Below, in pieces: positions 10,027 to 19,318 of a stretch of DNA of 64,000 bases. Below the pieces are notes generated by a model. It made no database searches. It had not been told where the DNA came from and was given only the letters and a program-made list of their open reading frames with translations. The translations under genes and the position numbers were made by a program. Numbering within the stretch: the first letter of the stretch is position 1; every line of letters starts with the position of its first letter. Source of the DNA: an uncultured Thermogutta sp. (GTDB lineage: Bacteria > Planctomycetota > Planctomycetia > Pirellulales > Thermoguttaceae); the NCBI GenBank assembly GCA_937128505.1, contig CAKZMM010000035.1, positions 1 through 64,000 on the forward strand, written 5' to 3'.

Positions 10027-11768
10027 TCCCTACGCCCTCGGAGATGTAACTACACTGGGTGCGGATGATGCAGATTCCGACTCGAATTGTTCCAGAAGCC
10101 CAACTCTCTTGAAACCCTCGCCGAAAGCGTACGCCACACGGGGAGCCACCAACATATGCGAGCGCCATTTCCAGCGGTCGCCGACTTGCCAAAAGCATTC
10201 GCAGCGATGATCGCTCCGGCGCAAAAAATTACGGACTTTTTTGGTATCAATTGCACAAAGGAGTTGCGTGGGACAATTGGGTCGGAAAACGGGCTCAGAA
10301 CCTACAGGCTAATATGTAGCTTCTATCAGCTTCAAAGACGGCGTTTGTTTTTCAGCCCAAAGTTAGGAGAGTTTCGGCGGTTTTTGAGGCCGGCTCCGCT
10401 GCGACAACCGCCGGAAGGAAATTAAAGGAAATTAAAGGCATCAAATCCTTTGTTCGGATTTTTGCTAACAATTGCGATTTACCGCTTACTCCACAAACCC
10501 GAGACCGAACTCTAAAGGCGAACGGAAGTTCAAACCCGCTTTAGGTATTCCGGAGTTCACACCAACCTTAAAGGTTTCGGAGAAAGCGAAGCTTTATGCT
10601 TTATTTCTCGGGTGAAAAATCCCGGTCTGAAAGCCCCAGGACCTATAGAAAGTAAAACCGAACCGCCTAAGCAAGTTAAGTAATGTCAGCGGTTCACGAA
10701 TTATATCAAGGATTTAATTTACAGGAGTGAATTGCGCCGGCGAAATCACGTTTGGAAAGAATGTTCTCTTCGAGTTTTTGCATCAAGCATCTGGAGCTGC
10801 ATCCCCAAAACGCAGCAGAAAGCAGCACGAACCCGTCGGTATTACACCCGTTAACCCTAGCTTAACTCGGGAATCCAATCTCCGCTAGAAGGCAGGGTTG
10901 AACTTTCGCGTCTCCTGAGGCTCGAAGAAGAAAACTTAAATCCCGCATCCGACTCGGTTTTCGGGTCGCCGGCGGAGCTTCGGGGACGCCGGTTTAATTC
11001 CCGGGGTTTCGCCGAAACCCTAAATTTTACGTATTTTCAGTTTACCGCCCGCGGATGAGAGAAGTCAACACCCCGCACGGCAAAAAGCTTTGGCAACGCT
11101 GGTTGTTCAAAAAACGGTTCAGAGAAATGCCTGTGAGTTTCTTTATCGCAAATCCGGCACCGAAAACCCTCCTTCGGAGCAATCCTCGAAAGGCCGAAAT
11201 AGCTCGGGTTCATCCTGGAGCGTTCAAACTCCGGCTCTAGATCTTGATTTCGGTTTGATACCTGGGGCAGAAATTGTTACCAGCCAATAGGCATCCTGCG
11301 AAGTGCGCCGACAGGATCGCCAGAGCCGATTAGCACACCCCTCCTGCTTGCCGCGGCCGCGATTAAGACACATGCAAGTTTCTCGTTAAAATTCACGCTT
11401 CCTGAAGTCGATCGAAAAGCCGCCCATCGGAGGCACTTTGCTACTTTTTTCATGCAGAAAAGTTAATCGGGGCAGTGTCGAAACTCACCTCGCAAATGAG
11501 CCACCATTCGCGAAGGGGCGCCCCCAATTCACGATACTCAAGTCAACAGTACACTCGACGCATCCTTACAGAAGGAATCAAGGGACGCTTGACCACGGCT
11601 CTTCCAGCAGAGATTGTCGTAGCATAAAGAAAACTAGCGGGAAAAAAATACTGGCGGGAAGCAAAAAAGGAAGGGGGCGGTCATCGCGTCGGGATGAGGG
11701 ATCGTGATCAGCAAAGAAGAAAGGCTCCGGCGTACTGTGCGACCTTGATTGGGGAAGTCCCGTGGCAA
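10027..11768. other. 1.7-kb gene desert
   Basis: No open frame here has a recognisable motif or a good ribosome binding site. Those present on both strands (for example 10087-10425 plus) look like chance frames. It should hold the promoter of the DUF1549/DUF1553 gene at its left end. It contains a small direct repeat (AGGAAATTAA twice at 10416-10435) and two adjacent hairpins near 11.0 kb, annotated separately. Confidence 0.45.
10969..11028 (+). ncRNA. tandem hairpins, possible 3' end of an unannotated RNA
   Basis: Two perfect stems lie 11 bases apart in a gene desert. The first pairs CCGGCG (10969-10974) with CGCCGG (10987-10992) across a 12-base loop. The second pairs GGGTTTC (11004-11010) with GAAACCC (11014-11020) across three bases and is followed by TAAATTTT. 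The second could be a weak intrinsic terminator reading on the plus strand. No plus-strand gene lies upstream, so a small RNA is one explanation. Chance is not excluded. Confidence 0.3.
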
Positions 11769-13457
11769 TCAGAGTTCTCCGGTCAGGGCGGCTAGACGGC
11801 TGCGAAGGCGACGGATCTCCTGACGATAGAGTAGCTCCTTGGTTTGCCACTGACGGCAAAGATCTTTGATCGAGGCTTCACGATTAGCCAAGTCTTCCCG
11901 CTGAATCGCTAACCCAAAAGCTTCTTGAGCCAACTGGGTCGCCGTCCGGGCTGCCCAATCCTCAATAAGTTGTTTTTTCGCATGGAGGTTTTGCAATTCC
12001 GTGCGAATCTCGGCGCGTAAAGCTTCCAACTGCTCAATGACCTTTTTTGCACGCTCCGAATCCTCTTCCAGAAGAGGATTGAGGGCAAATTTCGTGAGCC
12101 ACTCGCGGAGTTCTTCTAAGGTGATCCCTCGCAAGTATGCTTGCGATTGAGTAAGCTCTGTTTGTGCAGCGATTCGACGCCACAACTGTTCAGTCACAAG
12201 CCGCAGTTGAAGCGTAGTGTGCTGGGTGGCTTCAAGCTCGCCTTGCAGTTGCAGGAGCACGGCACGTTGGTTGGCAAGCTCCTTTTCGCGACGTGCAAGA
12301 CTCATCCGTTGCTGCTCTAGGCCAAGAGATTTCTCCTCCCAAAGAGCGTGCCATTTTTCGCGCTGGAAAGAAATCTCCTCCTGCAACTTGCGGCGCTCGG
12401 CGTTCAAGGCTTCACGCTCTGCCTCAAACCGCGCAACCTCTGCGGCAAGCTCCTGCTCGGATTGCTCGAGAGATTCAAGGCGGCGGAGGAGCTCGGCCTG
12501 CTGGCGCGATAGTCGTTCGGACTCATCCCGCAGATCCGCCTGCTGTTGGCGAAGTTCGGCATTCTTCTCGCGTACCTCAGCCCTGAGCTGCTCGCTATAT
12601 TCTTCGGCTGCCCGCCGATGCCTTTCAATCTGCCCATAGAGCTCGCGCACTAGCGCCCGAAAGGCCCCCTTCTCCGCCTCCAATTGCTGCCGCTGAAAAG
12701 CAATCGACTGCTCGACCTGCTGGCGACGGGATTCCAAGTTTTGGCGCTGTCGGGCTATTTCGGCGATTTGCCGAGATATGGAGTCCTCCAGGGTCCTTCG
12801 CTCAACGGCCAGTACCGCCTTTTGATCGTTCCAAATTTTCTGGATTTCAAGTCGCTCGGCCTCCAGTGAGGCCCGCTCAGAAGCCACTTGGCGTTCGAAG
12901 GTTGCGTGCTTGTCCTGGAGCAAAGCTTCTTGCTCGGTTAGGGCTGCACCTCGAAGTTCTAAATTGCTGAGAAGATGTTCCAATTCGGCTGCCCGGGCCT
13001 GAAGCTCCTTTTCCCGCTCCGCCAACTGCTGTTCTCGGCGAGTGCATTCCGATTGGTACTCCTCGACCGCCAAGCGGAAAGCCCGGAGTCGGGATTCGAG
13101 CTGGGCCCATCGAGCATTCAGCACAGCCTCCCGGCGGTCCAACTTTTTTTGGCGCCTCCGTAGTCGGCGCGCTAATTCCCGGGCCTGTAACTGGATTTGC
13201 GATATTTCTTCACCACCCGTGGGTAATGGGACCACAAATCCCGGATTTTCCGGCTCGCTCGATTGCGATGGGGGATGATCGCGGCTGTATCCCGCAACAT
13301 GTAACTCCTCTTTAGATCCAACTGCTTCATCCCCCGACAAGGGCGAATGAGGACCATCGATCCGAACCTCCGACAACGGGGGGCCATTCGGCAGGACGTT
13401 GACGTCCTCCGACAAGTTCAGAAGGCTTGCGGGGTTCGCGGTATCACGTTGGCCCAT
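11769..13457 (-). CDS. large coiled-coil protein, function unknown
   Basis: This 562-residue protein has a disordered Pro/Ser/Asp-rich N-terminus (about 1-90) and then almost continuous charged heptads (about 95-560) rich in Gln, Glu, Arg and Leu, typical of a long coiled coil. No catalytic motif, signal peptide or membrane segment is seen, so it is probably cytoplasmic. Family databases tend to label such regions SMC-like through composition alone; there is no ATPase head, so it is not an SMC protein. The start is set at the ATG preceded by AGGAGG with about 4 bases of spacing. An open frame continues 42 codons further upstream but has no comparable site. A structural or scaffolding role is plausible but unproven. 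Confidence 0.8.
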   Translation of the reverse strand: MGQRDTANPASLLNLSEDVNVLPNGPPLSEVRIDGPHSPLSGDEAVGSKEELHVAGYSRDHPPSQSSEPENPGFVVPLPTGGEEISQIQLQARELARRLRRRQKKLDRREAVLNARWAQLESRLRAFRLAVEEYQSECTRREQQLAEREKELQARAAELEHLLSNLELRGAALTEQEALLQDKHATFERQVASERASLEAERLEIQKIWNDQKAVLAVERRTLEDSISRQIAEIARQRQNLESRRQQVEQSIAFQRQQLEAEKGAFRALVRELYGQIERHRRAAEEYSEQLRAEVREKNAELRQQQADLRDESERLSRQQAELLRRLESLEQSEQELAAEVARFEAEREALNAERRKLQEEISFQREKWHALWEEKSLGLEQQRMSLARREKELANQRAVLLQLQGELEATQHTTLQLRLVTEQLWRRIAAQTELTQSQAYLRGITLEELREWLTKFALNPLLEEDSERAKKVIEQLEALRAEIRTELQNLHAKKQLIEDWAARTATQLAQEAFGLAIQREDLANREASIKDLCRQWQTKELLYRQEIRRLRSRLAALTGEL

Positions 13458-14756
13458 CTTCCCTCCTTGCCATGGGCAGCTTACGGGTCGCGATTTGCCA
13501 TTGCAGGACCGGCTCCGGCTCTGCCGAACCTCGTCCAGGCCCCGGTGCGACCGGGTCAAAGCTTCAGCATACCCCACCGCCAAGGGGACAAGCGTTGGAC
13601 TTTCCTTATGATTTCAAAAACTCCGGATCCCAAAACATCGACTTGATCGCGAATTAAGAAGGCTAGGTGTAACCAAAAAAGAGAGGGCGGAAATTCGCGG
13701 GTTTTTTATCCTTTCAAAGAGTTATTTTTTTCGAACAGATTGGTGGTAGCTGGAAGCGTAATTCCCCTTTCAGCCGGTCGCTATTCCCCGTTAAGCCCGC
13801 AGGCAGACTTGTACGAGAGGGTAATCAATACCCGGGCGATTGGATTAATCAATACTCATGCAATAAGGAATAAGCTTCATCGCATGATACTTACAAGAAA
13901 TTTATAATTTCGAATTCTGAAGCAGCACGTCATTTAAGTTGACGCGGGCGCCGGATCCTCTCGACAGCTTCAAACAATCTTAATGCACGACCAATATCGT
14001 AATCTAAGTTACAATTCGATGATTCTTTGCGGGCCGAGTAACCATATTTGCCGGTAAAAGCTCTTCGATGCGAAAGGTCACCTTAAACCGAAAATCCGCG
14101 TTTCTAAAAATCGGCGAATTTGGGCAGAAGGTTGAAGACACTTTTAAAAAGGCTGAAGACGCGTCAAGTGTGTACAGTTCTCAAACGGACGTTCGACGAG
14201 GGGCTCACGCATTTTTTTTGGCAAGGATGGAGACACACGTTACAAAGCTTTTTTTGGTAGAGCAAAACTTTTTAGGCTTGCGCACGCTACGACTAGACGC
14301 GCACCTGCCGGAACACGCACAAGCTTTAGTAACTTTTGTATTCCGGTGACCAATTTCGACGCCTAACCTCCGCCATCTCAGGAGTTTCCGCGACAAGTTA
14401 ACCAGTTAAATGTTCACCCCAGGGATGATCCGTGGGACTACAGAATGCGCATACTGAGGAACTTAGTAAGTATGGATAATTAAAGGAAAAGTCGTGGAGG
14501 TTGCATTTGCACTAAGCCCGCTGAAAAGAAACCAGAAACCCCTCTTTCGATAAGGAATCAGGTTAAAGTTCAAGCGGAATGCGCCCAGAATGGCTGCATG
14601 CGAAACAAAAGTAGCGTCCCAAAGATGGAGAACAAGGACGGAGAATTAGAGGAGAATTAGAACATAAATCAAACGATGATTTCAGGCTTTTTCGCGGCTT
14701 ACCGCCATTAGCGGAGATAATTCACCTTGCTCACTCAAGCCGGCATCTTGCGTGGC
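13458..14756. other. 1.3-kb gap, nothing certain
   Basis: The gap lies between thioredoxin and the coiled-coil gene on the minus strand. A 93-codon plus-strand frame (14068-14349) has no ribosome binding site or motif and is not called. GGAGAATTAGA is tandemly duplicated at 14640-14661. Base composition is more AT-rich than in the genes. Confidence 0.4.
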
Positions 14757-15089
14757 TTATGCAGTCTCCCGCGCCCGATTTAACGCTTCCTGAAGCCGGT
14801 TCTTGGGCTGCACTCCCACAAACCGCTCGACCACTTCGCCGTTCTTGAACAGCAACAAAGTAGGGATGCTGTAAACGTCATATTTTGCTGCCAGGCGAGG
14901 GTTTTCGTCCGTATTTACTTTTCCTATTTTCACGACCCCAGAATTTTCTTTCGCCAGTTGCTCAATGGTCGGCATGAGTGCCCGACACGGGCCACACCAT
15001 TGTGCCCAAAAATCGACCAAGACCACACCGCCGGCTTGAAGCACCTCGCTCTCGAAATTTCCCTCATTAATTTCCAGAATATCTGCCAT
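14757..15089 (-). CDS. trxA: thioredoxin
   Basis: This is a small cytoplasmic disulfide reductase that keeps protein cysteines reduced, itself reduced by thioredoxin reductase. The 110 residues cover one complete thioredoxin fold. The active site is WCGPC with C32 and C35, preceded by VDFWAQ. The cis-proline loop is YSIPTLLLF, and the family's C-terminal FVG...L helix region is intact. The start chosen is the ATG giving MADILEIN, with GAGG six bases upstream; a TTG four codons earlier is less likely because it would place the ribosome binding site inside the gene. Adjacent genes are far away, so it is probably transcribed alone. Confidence 0.97.
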   Translation of the reverse strand: MADILEINEGNFESEVLQAGGVVLVDFWAQWCGPCRALMPTIEQLAKENSGVVKIGKVNTDENPRLAAKYDVYSIPTLLLFKNGEVVERFVGVQPKNRLQEALNRARETA

Positions 15090-15830
15090 GTCGAACCTCA
15101 ATTGTACATCAACTTGATAACCTGCTTGTCGAACGAAACTTGGTAATGTAAACCTCGTGCAAGTATCGTTGAGAGGATTACGGGCTCTGAAATTAGCGCC
15201 CCACCGCTACTCCATACTGCCGAGACTCTACGCGCTAAAGTAAACGAATACCTTTTTCTTTGTTTCCAGTACGGCCCATCGCTCCGGGTCTTGATACTCA
15301 CAAGCGGGGCGAACTTCAGCAAAAAAGTCAGCTTTCCCACCGGGCCACGCACCCACGACGCCTTAGTTGCCAATATTCTATCGAGTTGGGAACACTTCAA
15401 TAGGGGGAGCGGAACGGCACGATCAAGTTTCTGGAACCATTGCCTCACTTTCAGATGGTAATCTCGGAAGATCCTTCTCCCCAGCAAGCACATAACCCGC
15501 TTGGAGATCTTGGGGATTACACAAGAAGCAACGTTGTTTGCAAACTCTCGTAACCGTCAAACGCATCGAGAAGCCGTGAGGACTGATCGCGGTAGCACGC
15601 CTTTCGACAGGCTTTTGTTGGCCACGAGACGATCAGATGCTTTTGCCCCGGGTATAGCGAAGGGGAAAAACGACTGCCACCGTCCTATTTCCCCGGGTAG
15701 TATTTACCCCTGCGTTCGATCGTAAGGCGTGCAGACTCCCTTGATTGCTACTGATTGCTACGCCACGAGATACTTGCCCCTGCCCCAACTGCAAGATGGG
15801 GGGTGCTGCCGACCAAAACGTTCACGTTCT
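15090..15830. other. gap between kinase and thioredoxin genes
   Basis: No gene is supported. A 131-codon minus-strand frame ends at the thioredoxin start (15098-15493) but shows no known motif. TGATTGCTAC is tandemly repeated at 15742-15761. The thioredoxin promoter should be within the first 200 bases above 15089; no clear -35/-10 pair was identified. Confidence 0.4.
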
Positions 15831-17348
15831 TCACGCCTCCTCTCGCAGAGTAAAATCACCGGCGTTTTCTTCAGCCGATTGAGTTTCGGCGATTAGCCGA
15901 GCAATTTCCTGCCGAAGGCGTCCGAGGGTTACTGGCAAAGTCAGCACCACCCGGTGGGGCCCCGTGACCGCATCGCCCTGGAGGTGGCTCTGATTTTGAT
16001 CGAGGAGGAGTATTGCCGGCAACTTGGCCGTGCGATCCATCTCGGCAAGGCGGTTGAATGCCGCCAGAGCCCGCTGCCCAAGATCTTGGGCATTGAACAC
16101 GACGCACCGGGCCGGCAATTGATCTTCAAGCTCGAAACGCTCAGTGGCCCGATCCGGATCGCTTGTCAACAGAACCCTGTAACCGGCCCGCTTCAATCCC
16201 TCCCGCAAGATATCCTGCATCTTCAAGTTGGCCTCCACGACCATTACCGCCGAGGTGGGGGCGGCCTTTGCCGGAGCCGTCCCAGATGCGGCATCCGCAG
16301 CGCGTGTGGCCAATTCTCGTTCCTCGACCGCCTCGCCCGAAAGCTCCCGATGGGCCAAACCGAGATCAAAGAGCACTTCACTTGGGGTTTGGTACCGACG
16401 ATCAGGATTAAGCTGCATTGCTTTATTCACCACCACTGCCACGCACCGCGGGATCGTTTTATCGACATCTTGAATCGGTAGCACCTCGATGAAACGCCGT
16501 TTGCTCATCCGCTGGCTTCTCTCGCGTGGTTCTGGCAGCGGCCACCGCCCGATCAACATGTTGTAGTAGATGCAACCTAGGAAATAGATATCACTCCGCG
16601 GGTCTCCCTTCTCGACCCCGGAAATTTGCTCCAAAGCAGCGTAATCCACGGTTCTTGGGTTTTGACTTCGCTCCGGTGCCTCGTCCTCCTCCATGCCGGC
16701 CAAGCCAAAGTCCACCAACTTAGCCTGCCCTCTGCTGGAAACCAAGACGTTAGTCATCTTCAAGTCACGGTGGCTAATCCCCCGCTCGAAGGCATGCCGA
16801 AGCCCATTCGTGATGTCAATCATTAACTTGGTAGCCTGAAGAGGATCGACTTTTTTTCGAATCTTCACAAAATCGCGCAGGCTGTGCCCCTCGACAAATT
16901 CCATCACAATATAGTAGTTGTTTCCGGAGGATCCGACTTCGTAAATGGGGACAATGTTGGGGTGATTTAAAGTCTTGCCCACCTCCCCTTCCCGAAGGAA
17001 GTGGTTTGTCGTCTTCGGATTGTCGCTGAAACGGCTTCGCAATACCTTGATGGCCACCACTTGCCCGGTGTCCCGGTGCACGGCACGAAAAACCCGGGCA
17101 AATGTTCCCGCACCCACCAGGTAGAGCACCTTGTAATTGCCGTAGAAAAATCCCGTTCGCTCGCCTTTCATGAGGCGGTCGATTTGATAGTTCGTGAGGA
17201 GCCCGCGCCGAATTAGCAATTGAATTAACTCGTCGCAACTGACAGCGTGGCTTCCGAAATGGGCCCAGATCTCCTGAAGTTGACGCTGACTGAGAAGCCC
17301 AAGATCAAACGCGGCGTCTGCAAATTCTGCTGCGGTTAAGCCCGGCAT
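15831..17348 (-). CDS. Ser/Thr protein kinase fused to a degenerate receiver domain
   Basis: The protein (505 residues) has three parts. Residues 1-68 are a helical module (LLTNYQIDRLMKGE) shared with the other kinase in this window. Residues about 72-340 are a eukaryotic-type kinase with catalytic K101, HRD aspartate D195, N200 and DFG aspartate D213, so it should be active. The usual HRDLKP is HRDLKM here, a minor change. Residues about 366-490 resemble a response-regulator receiver (VMVVEANLKMQDILREGLKRAGY, then FNAQDLG and LTLPVTL). However, the acidic pair, the phosphoacceptor Asp and the KP lysine are all replaced, so it cannot take phosphate by the normal mechanism. No membrane segment is seen; it is likely cytoplasmic. 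GGAGGAGG upstream supports the ATG. Substrates unknown. Confidence 0.92.
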   Translation of the reverse strand: MPGLTAAEFADAAFDLGLLSQRQLQEIWAHFGSHAVSCDELIQLLIRRGLLTNYQIDRLMKGERTGFFYGNYKVLYLVGAGTFARVFRAVHRDTGQVVAIKVLRSRFSDNPKTTNHFLREGEVGKTLNHPNIVPIYEVGSSGNNYYIVMEFVEGHSLRDFVKIRKKVDPLQATKLMIDITNGLRHAFERGISHRDLKMTNVLVSSRGQAKLVDFGLAGMEEDEAPERSQNPRTVDYAALEQISGVEKGDPRSDIYFLGCIYYNMLIGRWPLPEPRERSQRMSKRRFIEVLPIQDVDKTIPRCVAVVVNKAMQLNPDRRYQTPSEVLFDLGLAHRELSGEAVEERELATRAADAASGTAPAKAAPTSAVMVVEANLKMQDILREGLKRAGYRVLLTSDPDRATERFELEDQLPARCVVFNAQDLGQRALAAFNRLAEMDRTAKLPAILLLDQNQSHLQGDAVTGPHRVVLTLPVTLGRLRQEIARLIAETQSAEENAGDFTLREEA

Positions 17349-18596
17349 TCCTCGATGCCTCCTCCGCTCTTAAAACAAGAGCTATATCAGTAATAAGAGC
17401 TTTATGAGTAAAGAATCAACGTGTTCCTGCAACTCAGTAATCTTTGGCTTGTGGTGCTAAAACCTTTGATGCGTGGCGCTCCAATGGCTCAAATAGCCAA
17501 TCCATCGCCCCGCACCGCGAATAAACCCAAATCCTACGAATGCATCTTGCCACTACCAGCCCCAGATGACCATTAAGCCGATTATGGTAAAGTCTTTCGT
17601 GGATCGCGGCTCTGCAAGCAATCCGCGCTCATGCCCTTCAAATGAACACGAGTCAACGGTCCCTGTTTGATTCCTTACAAAATAGCTAACGCTCCACCAG
17701 TAAAATCTTTAGAGGAAACCGCGAATTTAAGTTCGTAAAACCTCATCCCACCATACTAACTTCGACAAACCAGCCAGGCAACCGGCCGGCGCTGACATCA
17801 CCGGGCGGTTTCTCCGCAGAGATCCAAACTAGATCCAAATGGGTCAAAACTCAGCGTCTTCACAAGTTACCCCGGGTTTGGGAAAGTTGATTCCTTGTGA
17901 TTGCCGGAGTTTAAGTTATTCCTCTTCAGTGTCGACTCCGGTGTTGACGGTTTTTTCAGGAATCCACCCGGGGGTGGCCGTTTTTTTCCCAATTGGGCAG
18001 GTAGGTTTCCAGCTGGGTAGGTAGACAGCTGGGGAATACCCTCTGCCAAGGCAAGAAAATGTGCTGGTCTCGGAAATCATCGGAAATCAAAGGATTGTAG
18101 GTAGATGGGTGGTGAATCCCTTAGGCCCGAACCCCCAGAGCTAAACTCCAGTTGGAGGTGGAGTGTCGGCGGGGGGAGCTAGCCCGGAAGCTTCGATAAG
18201 GCATTTGGAACTTCTAAGACAATCGGGGCGGTCGTTTGCGGAAGTTATCCGCGGTTGGGGTTTTCTTGCGAAAAATGTGGATTCTTCAACCCCAGGTTGC
18301 AATCGCGGCGAAGCAAATCGCTTCTATATAACGCGTTGATTAACCCGGCCCGCTGAGTCTCCGCTTCCAAAAAATCCTTCAACGTAGCGAAGATTGGCAG
18401 CGGACGTAAAAACTTAGTTGGCCCCGAATGACTGGACGACAATTAAATTGATTGAAAATTAAATTGATTGAAAATTGATTGAAATTGATTGAAGGACACG
18501 GACGGATTAAGTAATGTGTCGGAGACTACTCCGAACACGTGTGGCTGACTGTAGGGGTCGGCCTAGAGAACCAACCTTTCTGGCGAGCCCGGTGCC
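17349..18596. other. 1.25-kb gap with short duplications
   Basis: No gene is supported. CGGAAATCAT/CGGAAATCAA is a 10-base doublet near 18075. At 18441-18493 AATTAAATTGATTGAA is repeated twice in tandem and then shortened copies follow. An intrinsic-terminator-like hairpin at 17964-17987 is annotated separately. Confidence 0.45.
17964..17987 (+). terminator. orphan intrinsic-terminator-like hairpin
   Basis: CCACC (17964-17968) pairs with GGTGG (17973-17977) across a CGGG tetraloop, followed after three bases by seven Ts (17981-17987). This is a plausible Rho-independent terminator reading rightward. There is no plus-strand gene upstream for more than 10 kb, so it may end a small RNA or be accidental. 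Confidence 0.4.
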
Positions 18597-18884
18597 TTAC
18601 TTGGAATCTTCCAAAAGTTTTCGGTACGTATCCCGTTCGCGGCGGGTCGCCTCCAGATCGAAGATAAGATACTTCATGTCGAGCCTAAGCTGGGCAAGTG
18701 CCTCCTGAACCAGCGTTAGGATCTGACGTCGCCGGTGAGCTCCTTGAATGACCCTCTCCACAATCGGCTCTAGCTCTTGTCGGTATAGGCTGGGCAACTG
18801 CGCCAAGGCCGAGGCCAACTCCTGAACTTCTGCGGGAAGGACCGTTTCCGGGGCAGTGTGAAATCGTGGATTTGAGCTGCTCAT
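18597..18884 (-). CDS. small helical protein, function unknown
   Basis: This 95-residue protein is not recognised. It is predicted to be nearly all helical from residue 15, with a charged C-terminal half (RLDMKYLIFDLEATRRERDTYRKLLEDSK) that looks like a coiled coil. It has no signal peptide, membrane segment or cysteine. The regular amphipathic pattern and codon use similar to neighbouring genes suggest a true gene. The start is set at the ATG giving MSSSNPRF, with AAGG upstream; an ATG 12 codons earlier has no ribosome binding site. It could be a small DNA- or protein-binding factor, but nothing in the sequence decides this. Confidence 0.55.
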   Translation of the reverse strand: MSSSNPRFHTAPETVLPAEVQELASALAQLPSLYRQELEPIVERVIQGAHRRRQILTLVQEALAQLRLDMKYLIFDLEATRRERDTYRKLLEDSK

Positions 18885-19318
18885 GGGGCCTGCACCTTCG
18901 TGTAAAGAGAGCATGATCATATTCCGCGGATGCAGGCGGCATGCCAGCCCCGGTACGAGTAGAAGTGAATCGCCTAACTTTCGTTTTCAACAATGGTTAC
19001 GACGATCTGGTTTGCAAGAGCGATGTTGGCGTGATGCGAAAAGTCTACAGAATGATCTAGGCAACAAAACCGGATGATGTTACAAGCCTTCAGTGCCCGA
19101 ATCAGGAGCAAGTAACTCGCTCGAAGTTGCCGGAGTACGACACCATAGCGGCGATTCTTTCCGCCGAAGAGGTTTCGGCAATACTGGGCCTCGATTCGGC
19201 TATATCGGGCAGCAACTCGGCAAGAGTGAGCAATTCGGCAAGAGCGAGCAATCGGTGAGAGTGAGCAAAACGAGGGATCTTCCCGGCCCCCTTGCGATAG
19301 AACTCGACGGCATCACCC
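18885..19318. other. divergent promoter region with 18-base repeats
   Basis: The gap lies between the small minus-strand gene and the large plus-strand gene, so it should carry both promoters. At 19212-19264 three consecutive units of about 18 bases (GCAAYTCGGCAAGAGYGA) occur just before the large gene. No gene is seen. Confidence 0.5.
19212..19264. repeat. three 18-base tandem repeats
   Basis: Units start at 19212, 19230 and 19248: GCAACTCGGCAAGAGTGA, GCAATTCGGCAAGAGCGA, and a 17-base third copy GCAATCGGTGAGAGTGA. They differ at only a few positions and end 55 bases before the large plus-strand gene. Confidence 0.85.

Noticed and set aside
12217-12639. A Ser/Cys/Arg-rich 140-residue frame on the plus strand
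   Set aside because: It is antisense to the coiled-coil gene and reflects that gene's codon bias.
11769-13457. SMC-like chromosome protein
   Set aside because: Only coiled coil is present; no Walker A, Walker B or signature motif of an SMC head.
14068-14349. A 93-codon plus-strand gene
   Set aside because: No ribosome binding site or recognisable motif, and composition is unlike the real genes.
15098-15493. A 131-codon minus-strand gene upstream of thioredoxin
   Set aside because: Basic and motif-free, with no ribosome binding site; it probably covers the trxA promoter.
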